Part shown: positions 1 to 5,009 of the stretch, piece after piece | Numbering within the stretch: position 1 is the stretch's first letter | Layout of the letters: every line of letters starts with the position of its first letter | DNA from: Bacillota bacterium | GTDB taxonomy: Bacteria; Bacillota; Clostridia; Peptostreptococcales; Natronincolaceae | Direction: 5' to 3' | NCBI GenBank assembly: GCA_023387935.1 | Contig: JAEWHG010000130.1 | Span: 1-5,009 of the forward strand | Length of the DNA: 5,009 nt | Program-made: the position numbers and the translations under genes | Notes under the pieces: generated by a model | What the model saw: only the letters and a program-made list of their open reading frames with translations | Database searches by the model: none | Told to the model about the DNA's origin: nothing

Positions 1-1013
1 TATTCTTTTAAGAAATCACTTGGATCTAAAAATACTTCACAGTTTTCTATAACTTCATCGGAAGGATAAGCAGCTTCGTTGTTTAAGATCTCTTCATCCA
101 TTAACTCCATAGTTCCTGTATTAGGAGTAGAGTACTCAATGTATTCTACATTTTTTAAACTTATTTCAGGTCTTGTCATAAAGTTAATAAATTTCTCTGC
201 TAATTCTTTGTTCTTTGCAGATTTAGGAATTACCATATTATCAAACCATAGGTTGCTACCTTCTTTTGGTACTGCATATTCTAAATTTTCATTTTGGCCC
301 ATCATAAGCATAGCATCTCCTGACCATGCTACAGCAAGAGCTGCTTCGCCACCGATCATCATATCCTTTACTTCATCTACTACATAGGCCATAACCAATG
401 GTTTTTGCTTAATTAACTCAGCTTTTGCTAATTCTAATTCCTGCGGATCTCTAGAGTTCAGTGAAAAACCTAATTTTTGAAGAGTAATTCCAATAGAGTC
501 TCTTTGACTGTCCATCATTAAAATTTGTCCTTTATACTTTTCATCCCATAGAATATCCCAGCTATCTACAGGCTCTGTAACCACTGTTTTGTCGTAAAGT
601 ATACCTACAGTTCCCCACATATATGGTACTGAATATTCATTTGTAGGATCAAACTCTAAATTCTTAAATTTATCATCAATATATTTATAATTATCAACAT
701 TGTTCATATCTATCTTATGAAGCATATCTTCCTTTATCATACGCTCTATCATGTAGTCTGATGGAAACGCTACATCGTAGCTAGCACCGCCGGACTTAAG
801 CTTTACGTACATGTCTTCATTAGTAGAAAAAGTGTCGTATATTACCTTTACATTAAACTCTTTTTCAAACTCACGTAATACAGATTCGTCTATATAATCT
901 CCCCAGTTATATACAGTTAAAGTTTCCTTAGGCTCAGAAGAGCATCCTACTAAAGCCGAAGCTAGCATAATAGCAACTAAAAACCCAACAACCAGTTTAA
1001 GGTTTCTTTTCAA
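1..1013 (-). CDS. potD: PotD, spermidine/putrescine-binding lipoprotein (C-terminus cut by window edge)
   Basis: This is the extracellular substrate-binding subunit of the polyamine ABC importer; it captures spermidine or putrescine and delivers it to PotB/PotC. The frame is open from a TTG at 1013-1011 to the left edge, giving 337 codons. PotD proteins are usually near 350 residues, so only a short tail is missing. Residues 1-24 form a lipoprotein signal: K2/R3/K6, a hydrophobic core, then the lipobox LVGC with Cys24 as lipidation site. The mature protein opens with the family hallmark YNWGDYI (35-41), and SxPYMWG (128-134) and the WSG, LWFD and YSTPN segments (230-232, 255-258, 294-298) follow the PotD pattern. 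Compared from memory with E. coli PotD, Trp37, Trp230, Trp256, Asp258 and Tyr294 match ligand-contact positions. TTG is chosen because an AGGGAGGA site sits 7 nt upstream and the next Met (16) would destroy the signal peptide. The start is 1 nt after the potC stop. Spermidine versus putrescine preference cannot be read from this. Confidence 0.95.
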   Translation of the reverse strand, partial: MKRNLKLVVGFLVAIMLASALVGCSSEPKETLTVYNWGDYIDESVLREFEKEFNVKVIYDTFSTNEDMYVKLKSGGASYDVAFPSDYMIERMIKEDMLHKIDMNNVDNYKYIDDKFKNLEFDPTNEYSVPYMWGTVGILYDKTVVTEPVDSWDILWDEKYKGQILMMDSQRDSIGITLQKLGFSLNSRDPQELELAKAELIKQKPLVMAYVVDEVKDMMIGGEAALAVAWSGDAMLMMGQNENLEYAVPKEGSNLWFDNMVIPKSAKNKELAEKFINFMTRPEISLKNVEYIEYSTPNTGTMELMDEEILNNEAAYPSDEVIENCEVFLDPSDFLKE

Positions 1014-1014
1014 T

Positions 1015-1797
1015 TTATATTCCTCCCTTATTTTCAACAACAGTTCTTTTATTAATAATTAACAGCAAAGCTAATACGCCTAAAAACATTAATGTAGATA
1101 ATGCATTTATTTTAGGATTAATACCCCTTCTCGCCATAGAATAAACAGTTATAGAAAGGTTGCTAACTCCTTCTCCTGTTGTGAAAAAGCTAACTACGAA
1201 ATCATCTATAGAGAGGGTAAATGCCATTAATGCCCCTGTAAAAATTCCTGGCATAATTTGTGGCAGAATTACCTTGCGAAATGCGTAAAATGGTGTTGCC
1301 CCTAAATCCATAGCAGCTTCGGATAAATGTTTATTTAATTGCTTTAGCTTGGGCAAAACTGCTAAAACCACATACGGTATACAAAATGTAATATGTGCAA
1401 GCAGCATTGATAGAAATCCTAACTCTAGCTTGAAAAATATAAATAACGTCATTAAGGATACACCCGTAACGATATCTGGATTTAAAACAGGTAAATAGTT
1501 CAGATTAAGCACTACTTTTTTACCTAAAAAGCCCATATTGTGAATACCTATAGCAGCTATTGTGCCTATTATTGTTGAAATAACCGCAGCCAATACTGCA
1601 ATTACTATGGTATAGTAAAATGCACTTTTTATTGCAGAATCGTAAAAAAGCTCTTTATACCATCTTAAAGTAAAGCCACCCCAATTTCCTCTAGAACGAG
1701 ATTCGTTAAAGGAAAAGGCAACTAATGTAAATATGGGCGCATAAAGAAATAAAAATATTAAAAAAGTATAAAACCTTTTAATAAATTTAATTACCAT
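1015..1797 (-). CDS. potC: PotC, polyamine ABC transporter permease
   Basis: This is one of the two integral membrane subunits that form the polyamine channel. The 260-residue length is normal for PotC (about 260). Hydrophobic stretches near 10-30, 60-83, 103-123, 128-149, 183-205 and 233-249 give the six membrane segments expected for this permease type. The cytoplasmic EAA loop that docks on the ATPase begins at Glu160 (EAAMDLGATPF) and ends in the LPQIMPGI segment (178-185). The SIDDFVVSFF stretch (196-205) in the fifth segment is typical of PotC rather than PotB. The ATG overlaps the end of potB by 7 nt (ATGGTAA), and its ribosome site lies inside potB. The stop is 1 nt from the potD start. 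It is assigned as PotC by gene order and by these motifs; no defect is seen. Confidence 0.95.
   Translation of the reverse strand: MVIKFIKRFYTFLIFLFLYAPIFTLVAFSFNESRSRGNWGGFTLRWYKELFYDSAIKSAFYYTIVIAVLAAVISTIIGTIAAIGIHNMGFLGKKVVLNLNYLPVLNPDIVTGVSLMTLFIFFKLELGFLSMLLAHITFCIPYVVLAVLPKLKQLNKHLSEAAMDLGATPFYAFRKVILPQIMPGIFTGALMAFTLSIDDFVVSFFTTGEGVSNLSITVYSMARRGINPKINALSTLMFLGVLALLLIINKRTVVENKGGI
1021..1028 (-). promoter_or_regulatory. Ribosome binding site that fixes the TTG start of potD
   Basis: The minus strand reads AGGGAGGA, a near-perfect Shine-Dalgarno, 7 nt before the TTG at 1013-1011. It lies inside the last codons of potC, so translation of potD is probably coupled to that of potC. It is the main reason to accept TTG and not a later ATG. 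Confidence 0.8.
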
Positions 1798-2612
1798 AAT
1801 CCTCCCTCCTCCTTTTGATCATCATATCTAGACATTATAGCCATTGCTAGTAAAATAAATATCATCATTATTATAGATATGGCAGATCCGAAATTCCAGT
1901 CATAAACATAGGTAAACTGTTGCTCTACTAAGTTTCCAATTAACATAAACTGTCCACCACCTAAAAGTCTTGGGATAACAAAAGTTGTAAGTGCTGGCAT
2001 AAAAACCATAGTAATACCTGATATTACGCCAGGTATACTCATTGGAAAAATTATTTTTTTAAATACAGTAACTTCGTTTGCACCTAAGTCTCTAGCAGCC
2101 TCTATTAATGTATTATCTATTTTACTGAGGACAGAATATATTGGTAATATCATAAATGGAAGAAAATTGTATACCATTCCTAAAATTACAGCCCCATTGT
2201 TATACAAAAGATTTAATGCAGGAAGATTTAGCGCCTGAAGCAGATTATTAATAACTCCATTTTTACCAAGTAAGGTCATCCAAGCATATGTCCTAAGTAG
2301 AAAGTTCATCCACATAGGAAGTACAAATAATAATATCATCAAATTACGCTTAGAAATATCCGTCCTAGCAATAATCATTGCCATAGGATATCCTAGTATT
2401 AAGCAAAATATTGTAGATACAAGTGCTAGATTTAGTGAGCGCAAAAGTACTTTTCCATAAACAGGCTCCATAAAACGTTTATAGTTTTCCAAAGTAAATC
2501 CTCCATCTTGGGAGGTAAAGCTGAAATAAAGAATTAGAAGAAGTGGAACAACTACAAAAACTAATAGCCATCCAATATAAGGGTAAGCCGCAGCTTTTTG
2601 TTTTAGCTTCAT
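1791..2612 (-). CDS. potB: PotB, polyamine ABC transporter permease
   Basis: This is the second channel-forming membrane subunit; it pairs with PotC. At 273 residues it is close to the usual PotB size (about 275-285). Hydrophobic segments lie near 12-32, 62-82, 90-108, 131-157, 187-212 and 243-261. The EAA loop for contact with PotA starts at Glu171 (EAARDLGANE), followed by FPMSIPGVISG (189-199). The LPMWMNFLLRTYAWM stretch (98-112) and FVIPRLLGGG (211-220) are characteristic of PotB. The ATG at 2612 has AAGGAG (2621-2626) 8 nt upstream and follows the potA stop by 1 nt; the 3' end overlaps potC by 7 nt. PotB is normally encoded directly after potA, as here. Nothing suggests damage. Confidence 0.95.
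   Translation of the reverse strand: MKLKQKAAAYPYIGWLLVFVVVPLLLILYFSFTSQDGGFTLENYKRFMEPVYGKVLLRSLNLALVSTIFCLILGYPMAMIIARTDISKRNLMILLFVLPMWMNFLLRTYAWMTLLGKNGVINNLLQALNLPALNLLYNNGAVILGMVYNFLPFMILPIYSVLSKIDNTLIEAARDLGANEVTVFKKIIFPMSIPGVISGITMVFMPALTTFVIPRLLGGGQFMLIGNLVEQQFTYVYDWNFGSAISIIMMIFILLAMAIMSRYDDQKEEGGLW
1801..1816 (-). promoter_or_regulatory. Purine-rich ribosome binding tract for potC inside potB
   Basis: Read on the minus strand this 16-nt run is almost pure purine and contains AAAGGAGG (1808-1815), 10 nt before the potC ATG, and a second GGAGG (1801-1805) only 3 nt before it. It encodes the KEEGG tail of PotB. The first copy has the better spacing. Confidence 0.7.
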
Positions 2613-2613
2613 A

Positions 2614-3663
2614 TTACCTACTCCTTTTCATAATGTGGATTAAATCTGGAGCAATATTCATACCTATATTACTTCCCATAGGTGCCATAATAGTATCATG
2701 AATTTTCCACTGTCTCCCATTTTCCTCCACTATCATTTCATAGTGAACTCCTTTAAAGATGGTAGAAACTACCTTTCCCTTTAACATACCATTCTCTACC
2801 GTAGTTATCTCAATATCTTCAGGCCTTACTACAACGTCTACATCTGGACTATCTACGAAGGCTTTATCCACACAATGAAAGGTTTGGTCTGCGAATTTAA
2901 CTAAATAGTCCTTTATCATTGTTCCTTCTACAATATTACTCTCACCAATAAAATTAGCAATAAAGGCTGTTTTAGGTTCGTTATAAATATCCTCTGGCGT
3001 ACCTATTTGTTGAACCTTACCGCCGTTCATAATGGCAATAGTATCGGACATAGTAAGTGCCTCTTCTTGATCGTGAGTAACATAGACAAAGGTAATGCCT
3101 ACTCTTTGCTGCATCTTTTTAAGCTCTATTTGCATTTCTTTTCTAAGCTTTAAATCTAAAGCGCCTAGAGGCTCATCTAATAAAAGAACCTCTGGCTCAT
3201 TAACTAAAGCTCTAGCGATCGCTATTCTTTGTTGTTGCCCACCACTTAAAGAATCTATCGCTCTATTTCCATATCCTTTTAATCCTACAAGCTGGAGCAT
3301 TTCTTCTACTTTTATTTTAATTTCCTTCTCGGACATTTTTTTAATTCTAAGCCCAAAGGCAATATTTTCAAATATGTTCATATTAGGAAATAATGCATAT
3401 TTTTGAAACACAGTATTTATTTGTCTTTTATAAGGGGGTAGATCATTGATTTTTTTCCCTTCAAAAAATACTTCTCCTTCTGTAGGGTACTCAAAGCCAC
3501 CAATAATTCTTAATGTAGTAGTTTTACCACATCCACTTGGCCCTAGTAGTGTTAAAAATTCATTTTTCCTAATGTAAAGATTTATATTGTCTAAAACTAA
3601 CGTGTCGCCACCATAAATCTTAGTTATATTTTTCAGATCAATAATGTGTTGGCTCACCACCAT
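2614..3663 (-). CDS. potA: PotA, polyamine ABC transporter ATP-binding subunit
   Basis: This cytoplasmic ATPase powers polyamine import by binding the EAA loops of PotB and PotC. All nucleotide-binding motifs are present and intact: Walker A GPSGCGKT (41-48), Q-loop Gln87, signature LSGGQQQR (139-146), Walker B with Asp163-Glu164, D-loop GALD (167-170) and switch His197. A C-terminal TOBE-type domain begins around the VVVRPEDI segment (277-284), as in PotA and other importers with regulatory tails. The 349 residues (from ATG 3663) are near the usual 350-380. It is the first gene of the operon, about 60 nt behind a strong promoter. The exact start is uncertain: a purine tract is too close to the ATG and better spaced for GTG codon 3 (3657), which would shorten the protein by two residues. 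Other ABC ATPases share the motifs, but the following potBCD genes settle the assignment. Confidence 0.96.
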   Translation of the reverse strand: MVVSQHIIDLKNITKIYGGDTLVLDNINLYIRKNEFLTLLGPSGCGKTTTLRIIGGFEYPTEGEVFFEGKKINDLPPYKRQINTVFQKYALFPNMNIFENIAFGLRIKKMSEKEIKIKVEEMLQLVGLKGYGNRAIDSLSGGQQQRIAIARALVNEPEVLLLDEPLGALDLKLRKEMQIELKKMQQRVGITFVYVTHDQEEALTMSDTIAIMNGGKVQQIGTPEDIYNEPKTAFIANFIGESNIVEGTMIKDYLVKFADQTFHCVDKAFVDSPDVDVVVRPEDIEITTVENGMLKGKVVSTIFKGVHYEMIVEENGRQWKIHDTIMAPMGSNIGMNIAPDLIHIMKRSR

Positions 3664-3664
3664 A

Positions 3665-3680
3665 CCCCCTTTTATTCCTT
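3665..3680 (-). promoter_or_regulatory. Ribosome binding region of potA, ambiguous start
   Basis: The minus strand reads AAGGAATAAAAGGGGG just before the potA ATG. The AAAAGGGGG part ends only 1 nt before ATG 3663 but 7 nt before the in-frame GTG at 3657-3655. The alternative AAGGA core (3676-3680) is 12 nt from the ATG. Either start is possible. Confidence 0.5.
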
Positions 3681-3681
3681 A

Positions 3682-3714
3682 TACTAAACTTTTTGTTTAT
3701 AATTAGTAAACTTT
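3682..3714 (-). repeat. Pair of 11-bp direct repeats in the potA leader
   Basis: On the minus strand AAAGTTTACTA (3704-3714) and AAAGTTTAGTA (3682-3692) differ at one base and are 22 bp apart, two helical turns. They sit between the predicted transcription start and the potA ribosome site. A repressor operator or a leader RNA element would fit, but in such AT-rich DNA chance is possible. Confidence 0.4.
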
Positions 3715-3728
3715 CATTGCTAGAAATA

Positions 3729-3758
3729 AGTATAATGAAAATTAGTATGTTATGTCAA
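3729..3758 (-). promoter_or_regulatory. Sigma-A type promoter of the potABCD operon
   Basis: On the minus strand a perfect -35 TTGACA (3753-3758) is followed after 18 bp by TATACT (3729-3734), one base off the -10 consensus. The DNA upstream of the -35 (3771-3793) has A and T runs like an UP element. Transcription would start near 3722, giving a leader of about 60 nt before potA. It is the only good vegetative promoter I see ahead of the operon, and it lies below the terminator of the preceding gene. Confidence 0.75.
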
Positions 3759-3808
3759 TGGGTTTTATGAAATTTTGAAAAAATATTATTATTCCTTTTA
3801 CTGGATTG

Positions 3809-3824
3809 ATTCAAACGCTTGAAT
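3809..3824. promoter_or_regulatory. Palindrome upstream of the pot promoter, possible operator
   Basis: ATTCAA and TTGAAT flank a 4-nt ACGC centre, giving a 16-bp near-perfect palindrome centred on CG. The central AAACGCTT agrees with the AANCGNTT core of catabolite-response (CcpA) sites, but the outer TG/CA bases of that consensus are missing. A further TTCAA (3826-3830, minus TTGAA) extends the pattern. It lies about 50 bp upstream of the -35 of the pot promoter and just downstream of the coat gene terminator. It could bind a LacI-type or other dimeric regulator; the regulator is not identifiable here. Confidence 0.35.
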
Positions 3825-3835
3825 TTTCAAAGAAT

Positions 3836-3860
3836 AAAGGTACCCATTATCGGTACCTTT
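3836..3860 (-). terminator. Intrinsic terminator of the coat-protein gene
   Basis: A 9-bp perfect stem, AAAGGTACC and GGTACCTTT, encloses a 7-nt loop. On the minus strand it begins 19 nt after the stop of the coat-like gene and is followed by TTTATTCTTT, a moderate U-tract. The plus side is also T-rich, so it could act in both directions, though no plus-strand gene faces it. It separates the spore gene from the pot operon. Confidence 0.8.
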
Positions 3861-3879
3861 GTTTTTGATTTTAAGCCAT

Positions 3880-4380
3880 TTATTGTAGTGTATACATTCC
3901 ATTACTTTGCATATAATTAAAAATTTCTTCTCCATGTTGTTGTTCTTCTTTTTGAATGTGATTTAATGCTTGTCTTATATTCGTATCTGAACATTCAAAA
4001 ATTGTAACATCATATGTACCAGAAACATATTTTTCTGTCATTAATAAATCTTGGCAAAGATCTTTATCCTTTTGATTATTAGTTCCAGATGATGCGGAAT
4101 TTTGAATTTGCTTCATTCCTTGTCCACTTTGACCACTAGACTGTTGATTACTTTGTTGACCTTGTTGTTGATTATTCATTGAAGGTACCTGGCCATTAAG
4201 TATTTGATTCACAGTGTCTAGATGTTGTTGTTCCTGCATAGCATGATTTTGAAACATTTGTTTTAACTGAGGGTCTTGTGCTTTATTTGAAGCCTCAGTA
4301 TACTTCTTAATACACATTTCCTCATGACTTTTTTGATCTTCTAAAAGCATTCTTTCTTTTTGAGTTAATTTTATGTTCAT
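3880..4380 (-). CDS. CotF-family spore coat-like protein with ferritin-like halves
   Basis: This 166-residue protein is a probable structural component of the spore. It has three parts: an N-terminal two-helix unit (about 5-62), a Gln/Ser/Asn/Gly-rich linker (about 64-103), and a C-terminal two-helix unit (about 105-163) that matches the Coat_F pattern (DLLMTEKYVSGTYD, then IFEC, then a helix ending in IFNYMQSNGMY). The two halves look like duplicates: Glu20-x6-Tyr27 with Glu50-x-x-His53, and Glu116-x6-Tyr123 with Glu146-x-x-His149, with the same 30-residue distance. That is the ligand layout of ferritin-like di-iron proteins, so metal binding is conceivable, though the family is mainly known as coat protein. 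Cysteines 23, 109 and 130 could crosslink. ATG 4380 is chosen because GGGAGG lies 8 nt upstream; the in-frame GTG at 4389 overlaps that site. It has its own candidate forespore promoter and terminator, so it is probably monocistronic. No signal peptide is seen. Confidence 0.85.
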   Translation of the reverse strand: MNIKLTQKERMLLEDQKSHEEMCIKKYTEASNKAQDPQLKQMFQNHAMQEQQHLDTVNQILNGQVPSMNNQQQGQQSNQQSSGQSGQGMKQIQNSASSGTNNQKDKDLCQDLLMTEKYVSGTYDVTIFECSDTNIRQALNHIQKEEQQHGEEIFNYMQSNGMYTLQ

Positions 4381-4388
4381 ATAGAACA

Positions 4389-4394
4389 CCTCCC
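4389..4394 (-). promoter_or_regulatory. Ribosome binding site that fixes the coat-like gene start
   Basis: GGGAGG on the minus strand stands 8 nt before ATG 4380. An in-frame GTG at 4389-4387 shares bases with this site and so is unlikely to be the start. Confidence 0.8.
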
Positions 4395-4400
4395 ATCATA

Positions 4401-4430
4401 TAGTTTGCTTAATAGGACATGTTTTATTCG
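4401..4430 (-). promoter_or_regulatory. Candidate sigma-G (forespore) promoter of the coat-like gene
   Basis: On the minus strand CGAATA (4425-4430) and CAAACTA (4401-4407) are 17 bp apart. The Bacillus sigma-G consensus is close to TGAATA, 17-18 bp, CATACTA, so each box has a single mismatch. The start point would fall just upstream of GGGAGG, giving a leader of about 20 nt. No convincing sigma-A promoter is visible in the 102-nt gap. A forespore promoter fits a spore protein, but it is a short-motif match only. Confidence 0.45.
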
Positions 4431-4454
4431 AATTTATCTTAAATTTTCTCCAGT

Positions 4455-4482
4455 ATTAAAATTATTATCCGTAAATTTTAAT
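4455..4482. repeat. AT-only inverted repeat after the MgtC-family gene
   Basis: ATTAAAATT and AATTTTAAT form a 9-bp stem with a 10-nt loop directly after the stop codon at 4485-4483. The stem holds no G or C and on the minus strand no U-run follows, so it is at best a weak terminator or a 3'-end hairpin. Confidence 0.35.
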
Positions 4483-5009
4483 TTATTTTTCCCAGCCCGC
4501 ATTTTCTACACCCTTAATATTAAGAAGACCTTCTAATAAATGCGTATTGGGAAAAGTAATAGGAACCTTAATAGTAAATTGTATTTCAATAAGTCCCGTA
4601 TCCTTATCTTCATCGTCTCGCATAATTTTAATATCCCTAATATCCATACTATAATGGCCTAAAATCGTGCCCAATTCGCCAATCAGTCCAGGCCTTTCTA
4701 CACTGTTTACAATTAGAACTCTATATTTAGATTTTAATATTCTTTTCTCTATCATACCAAGTCTCATTAAGGTGAATAATACAATTACTACAGTTACAAA
4801 TCCGCCTACATAATATCCACTTCCAATTGCCAAACCAATTCCTCCGCAAACCCAAAGACTTGCAGCAGTAGTTAAGCCTTTAATATTCGTGCCATTTCTG
4901 AGAATAGTACCTGCACCTAAAAAACCAATCCCACTTACTACCTGAGCAGCAAGTCTAGCAGGATCGCCTCCACTACTATTAACTCCCATTCCATTAAACC
5001 CATCTATAG
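4483..5009 (-). CDS. MgtC/SapB-family membrane protein (N-terminus cut by window edge)
   Basis: The frame stays open to the right edge, six codons beyond the first visible Met (4989), so that Met is internal. 174 residues are visible; relatives are about 220-235 long, so roughly 50-60 are missing. Family hallmarks are clear: DPARLAAQVVSGIGFLGAG (visible residues 15-33) and IKGLTTAASLW (42-52), then two further hydrophobic stretches (53-62, 66-85). A soluble C-terminal ACT-like domain (about 95-174) has the expected VERPGLIGELG turn (103-113). MgtC proteins in pathogens support growth at low magnesium and inhibit the F-type ATP synthase; in the many environmental members with this ACT-like tail the function is not settled, and a role in cation or envelope homeostasis is only a guess. 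The stop lies 102 nt before the coat-like gene, which probably has its own promoter. The promoter of this gene is outside the window. Confidence 0.92.
   Translation of the reverse strand, partial: IDGFNGMGVNSSGGDPARLAAQVVSGIGFLGAGTILRNGTNIKGLTTAASLWVCGGIGLAIGSGYYVGGFVTVVIVLFTLMRLGMIEKRILKSKYRVLIVNSVERPGLIGELGTILGHYSMDIRDIKIMRDDEDKDTGLIEIQFTIKVPITFPNTHLLEGLLNIKGVENAGWEK

Noticed and set aside
79..387. Open frame of 102 codons on the plus strand
   Set aside because: It lies antisense inside potD, which has clear family motifs through this stretch; it has no ribosome site and the translation resembles no family I know.
1..1013. potD as a pseudogene because it lacks ATG and a stop
   Set aside because: A TTG with a strong ribosome site and a complete lipoprotein signal gives a proper start, the frame has no interruption, and the missing end is due to the window edge.
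3095..3406. Open frame of 103 codons on the plus strand
   Set aside because: It is antisense to the ATPase core of potA, across the signature and Walker B motifs; the strong conservation of potA explains the open frame.
3664..3728. Riboswitch or attenuator in the potA leader
   Set aside because: The leader is only about 60 nt, AT-rich, and shows no GC-rich stem or terminator-like hairpin; there is no room for a known riboswitch class.
4072..4191. CRISPR-like or tandem repeat array in the TTG-rich stretch
   Set aside because: The TTG triplets are simply the antisense of CAA glutamine codons in the linker; there are no regular repeat and spacer units.
4381..4389. GTG at 4389 as start of the coat-like gene
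   Set aside because: The GTG overlaps the GGGAGG ribosome site, which is ideally spaced for ATG 4380.
4455..4482. Hairpin after the MgtC-family gene as a true terminator
   Set aside because: The stem is entirely A/T and no U-run follows on the coding strand; it is kept only as a low-confidence repeat.

Overview
The window looks like ordinary chromosome from a low-G+C, endospore-forming Gram-positive bacterium, most likely a member of the Clostridia. The grounds are the AT-rich sequence, strong GGAGG-type ribosome binding sites, TTG/GTG start use, a lipoprotein-type binding protein and a CotF-family spore coat gene. I cannot name the genus with confidence; an Alkaliphilus-like or Clostridium-like anaerobe would fit.

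Every gene lies on the minus strand, so transcription runs from high to low coordinates. From right to left: (1) 5009-4483, the C-terminal three quarters of an MgtC/SapB-family membrane protein, cut by the right edge. (2) 4380-3880, a two-half, ferritin-like CotF-family spore coat protein with a Gln/Ser-rich linker. It is preceded by a candidate forespore sigma-G promoter and followed by a hairpin terminator. (3) 3663-1, a tightly packed spermidine/putrescine ABC importer operon, potA-potB-potC-potD, with potD cut by the left edge a few residues before its end. The operon has its own strong sigma-A type promoter (TTGACA, 18 bp, TATACT), a leader of about 60 nt with an 11-bp direct repeat, and an upstream palindrome that could be an operator.

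The four pot genes make one machine. PotD, a lipoprotein outside the membrane, captures polyamine; PotB and PotC form the channel; PotA hydrolyses ATP on the inside. Junctions of +1, -7 and +1 nt suggest coupled translation. The spore gene and the MgtC gene appear to be separate transcription units; a link between cation/polyamine balance and sporulation is only a thought prompted by proximity.

I see no mobile element, CRISPR array, tRNA, rRNA or riboswitch, and no clearly new system. The points most worth a second look are the duplicated E-x6-Y / E-x-x-H metal-ligand pattern in the coat-like protein, the sigma-G-like promoter in front of it, and the undescribed-looking control elements upstream of potA.
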